From: Phycisphaerae bacterium
GTDB taxonomy: Bacteria > Planctomycetota > Phycisphaerae > SM23-33
NCBI GenBank assembly: GCA_030754715.1
Contig: JASLZV010000006.1
Coordinates: 10,075-17,048, forward strand
Length of the DNA stretch: 6,974 nt
Direction: 5' to 3'
Shown here: piece by piece, positions 6,149 through 6,974 of the stretch
How the letters are laid out: each line of letters opens with the position of its first letter
Numbering within the stretch: the first letter of the stretch is position 1
Program-made: the position numbers and the translations under genes
Notes under the pieces: model-generated
Databases searched by the model: none
Told to the model about the DNA's origin: nothing
What the model saw: the letters and a program-made list of their open reading frames with translations, nothing else

Positions 6149-6349
6149 TCAGTGGCCCAGCTCGGCCTCGAGTTGCTTGATGCGCTCTTCCGCCTCTTCG
6201 ACCTTCTGCCAGTGCTGCGGCGTGGCCCTGTGCACACCGATGTACCCCTTTGTGCCGTAGCAGTGTTCCGGCAGCGTGCTCTGCAGGTCCTTCAGTTCCT
6301 GCTGGAGCCTGGCCAGTTCTTCCTCTTTGGTTTCCGGTTTCTTGCTCAT
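6149..6349 (-). CDS. Small charged coiled-coil protein with GTKGYIGVHR core
   Basis: A 66-residue protein rich in Glu, Lys, Gln and Leu. Residues about 7-25 (KEEELARLQQELKDLQ) and about 46-65 (WQKVEEAEERIKQLEAEL) have heptad-like spacing, consistent with two short helices forming a helical hairpin or dimer. The link between them, PEHCYGTKGYIGVHRATPQHW (28-47), is the distinctive part, with one Cys and aromatic and glycine residues. From memory, similar short proteins of unknown function occur in Desulfobacterota and Planctomycetota; this was not checked. AAGG lies 6 nt before ATG, supporting the start. It appears to be a single-gene transcript with a likely promoter at 6452-6457. No signal peptide or membrane segment is seen, and function is unknown. 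Confidence 0.78.
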   Translation of the reverse strand: MSKKPETKEEELARLQQELKDLQSTLPEHCYGTKGYIGVHRATPQHWQKVEEAEERIKQLEAELGH

Positions 6350-6427
6350 TGCTTACCTTCCCGACATTGTGTCTTTGGCCTATTGCTTTGTCCGAACTCG
6401 CCGTCCGTGACATCGAGAAAACTCTTC

Positions 6428-6443
6428 GTTCATGCGGTTGAAC
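6428..6443. promoter_or_regulatory. Palindrome GTTCA-n6-TGAAC near the predicted transcription start
   Basis: GTTCA (6428-6432) is inverted at TGAAC (6439-6443), just downstream (on the minus strand) of the TATAAT box at 6457-6452. Its position over the expected transcription start fits a repressor operator or the first hairpin of the leader. Five-base arms can occur by chance. Confidence 0.28.
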
Positions 6444-6451
6444 TACGCTGT

Positions 6452-6457
6452 ATTATA
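6452..6457 (-). promoter_or_regulatory. Candidate -10 box for the small coiled-coil gene
   Basis: A perfect TATAAT reads on the minus strand inside an AT-richer stretch 103 bp before the small gene's ATG. No good -35 hexamer lies 16-18 nt upstream (TCAAAT at 17 nt is poor). Transcription would begin near 6445, giving a leader of about 95 nt. Confidence 0.4.
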
Positions 6458-6518
6458 CGTGATCCTTGGTTTTGATTTGAGAAACCCGCTTCAAAATAGT
6501 CACCATTCATTTCATTTT

Positions 6519-6535
6519 CATGGGTGATGTCCATG
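6519..6535. repeat. Short inverted repeat CATGG/CCATG
   Basis: CATGG (6519-6523) and CCATG (6531-6535) flank a 7-nt loop in the AT-richer gap between the glycosidase-like gene and the coiled-coil gene. Neither strand has a downstream T-run typical of a terminator. Confidence 0.25.
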
Positions 6536-6546
6536 CGATCATGACC

Positions 6547-6576
6547 CTTCGGAAACAGTCTGTCCAAATTCCGAAG
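6547..6576 (-). terminator. Stem-loop just after the glycosidase-like stop codon
   Basis: CTTCGGAA (6547-6554) and TTCCGAAG (6569-6576) form a perfect 8-bp stem with a 14-nt loop, 4 nt beyond the TGA of the minus-strand gene. It lacks a U-run after the stem, so it may be a weak terminator or a 3' end protecting hairpin rather than a classic intrinsic terminator. Confidence 0.42.
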
Positions 6577-6580
6577 ATAA

Positions 6581-6974
6581 TCATTCCTGATGAATGATCC
6601 TGTATTTGCCTCCTACATGAGTTTCAAACCTCAGAACGTCACCGGTTAGCTCAAGAGTGGTCTCTTCGCCCACGATCATACATGCCCCCGGCCATGGATT
6701 GTGAATGCGGCAGACCTCACCGAGCCGGGATTCAATTTCCACAAATTCGACATTGCCATTTTGGATTCTCGAAGTCACCAGAAAACCTCCTCGCGCAAGT
6801 AATCTAAAGGCAGCGTCCCAAGTTTTGGGCCAGACGGGAAACACTCGAATGATTTCGGATTCACCGGGACGCGGCGAAAGACTTTGTAACAGGGCCTCCT
6901 GGAAGGCCATGGTGATGCATCCGAGATGCTCGACTGATTGGGCTTGTGCGGTTGGGTCAAAACCGGTGGCTTCA
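6581..6974 (-). CDS. C-terminal end of a glycoside hydrolase family 95-like protein (partial)
   Basis: The frame is open from the right window edge to TGA at 6583-6581, giving 130 visible residues; the internal ATG at 6910 is not the real start, since similar-looking sequence (GFDPTAQAQSVEHLGCIT) continues upstream of it. The pattern MAFQEALLQS, then IIRVFPVWPKTWDAAFRLLARGGFLV, then a beta-strand-rich end with EVCRIHNPWPG, matches what I recall of the end of the catalytic barrel and C-terminal beta domain of GH95-like (alpha-L-fucosidase-type) proteins and related uncharacterised large glycosidases. The catalytic residues lie upstream, outside the window, so activity and specificity cannot be judged, nor can a signal peptide. 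The neighbour on the same strand is the coiled-coil gene, 231 bp away with its own likely promoter. Confidence 0.68.
   Translation of the reverse strand, partial: EATGFDPTAQAQSVEHLGCITMAFQEALLQSLSPRPGESEIIRVFPVWPKTWDAAFRLLARGGFLVTSRIQNGNVEFVEIESRLGEVCRIHNPWPGACMIVGEETTLELTGDVLRFETHVGGKYRIIHQE

Noticed and set aside
5969..6475. Plus-strand open frame (168 codons) across the coiled-coil gene
   Set aside because: It runs antisense to the better supported small gene, starts without a ribosome binding site, and has a Phe/Leu-rich composition typical of antisense to Glu/Lys/Gln-rich protein.

Overview
The window looks like a piece of a GC-rich bacterial chromosome. Its gene types suggest an environmental, possibly anaerobic, Planctomycetota- or Desulfobacterota-like genome: an apparent cobalamin-binding radical SAM enzyme, a GAF histidine kinase with an unusual phosphoacceptor motif, a short coiled-coil protein with a GTKGYIGVHR core, and the C-terminal end of a large glycosidase-like protein. 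This placement is inferred from protein style only; no rRNA, tRNA, phage, transposase or CRISPR is visible.

Left part (1-1547, minus strand): a GNAT acetyltransferase is followed by a metal-dependent amidohydrolase of the amidohydrolase-2 type, then the first codons of another gene running off the left edge. Short gaps (73 bp, then under 10 bp) suggest one transcript. Region 1548-2037 (490 bp) lies between divergent genes. It has no convincing gene but holds several inverted repeats, including a symmetric nested hairpin at 1735-1783 and a longer-loop repeat at 1835-1874.

Middle (2038-5924, plus strand): a 652-residue B12-binding-domain radical SAM protein is followed, after a 208 bp gap with a candidate promoter, by a GAF-domain histidine kinase. 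The kinase overlaps a single-domain response regulator by 35 bp. That regulator carries an in-frame amber codon (TAG, 5676-5678) five codons before its phosphoacceptor aspartate, while the rest of the receiver domain is intact in the same frame. The kinase and receiver should form a phosphorelay pair, but as read the regulator is broken unless the stop is read through or is a sequence error.

Right part (5925-6974, minus strand): a 66-residue charged coiled-coil protein has its own likely promoter. Beyond it is the 3' end of a glycoside hydrolase family 95-like protein entering from the right edge, followed by a small hairpin just after its stop. Gaps 5925-6148 and 6350-6580 hold no gene.

No clearly new multi-gene system is evident. 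The points most worth following are the amber codon in the response regulator, the kinase's non-acidic H-box, the nested hairpin, and the radical SAM enzyme of unknown substrate.
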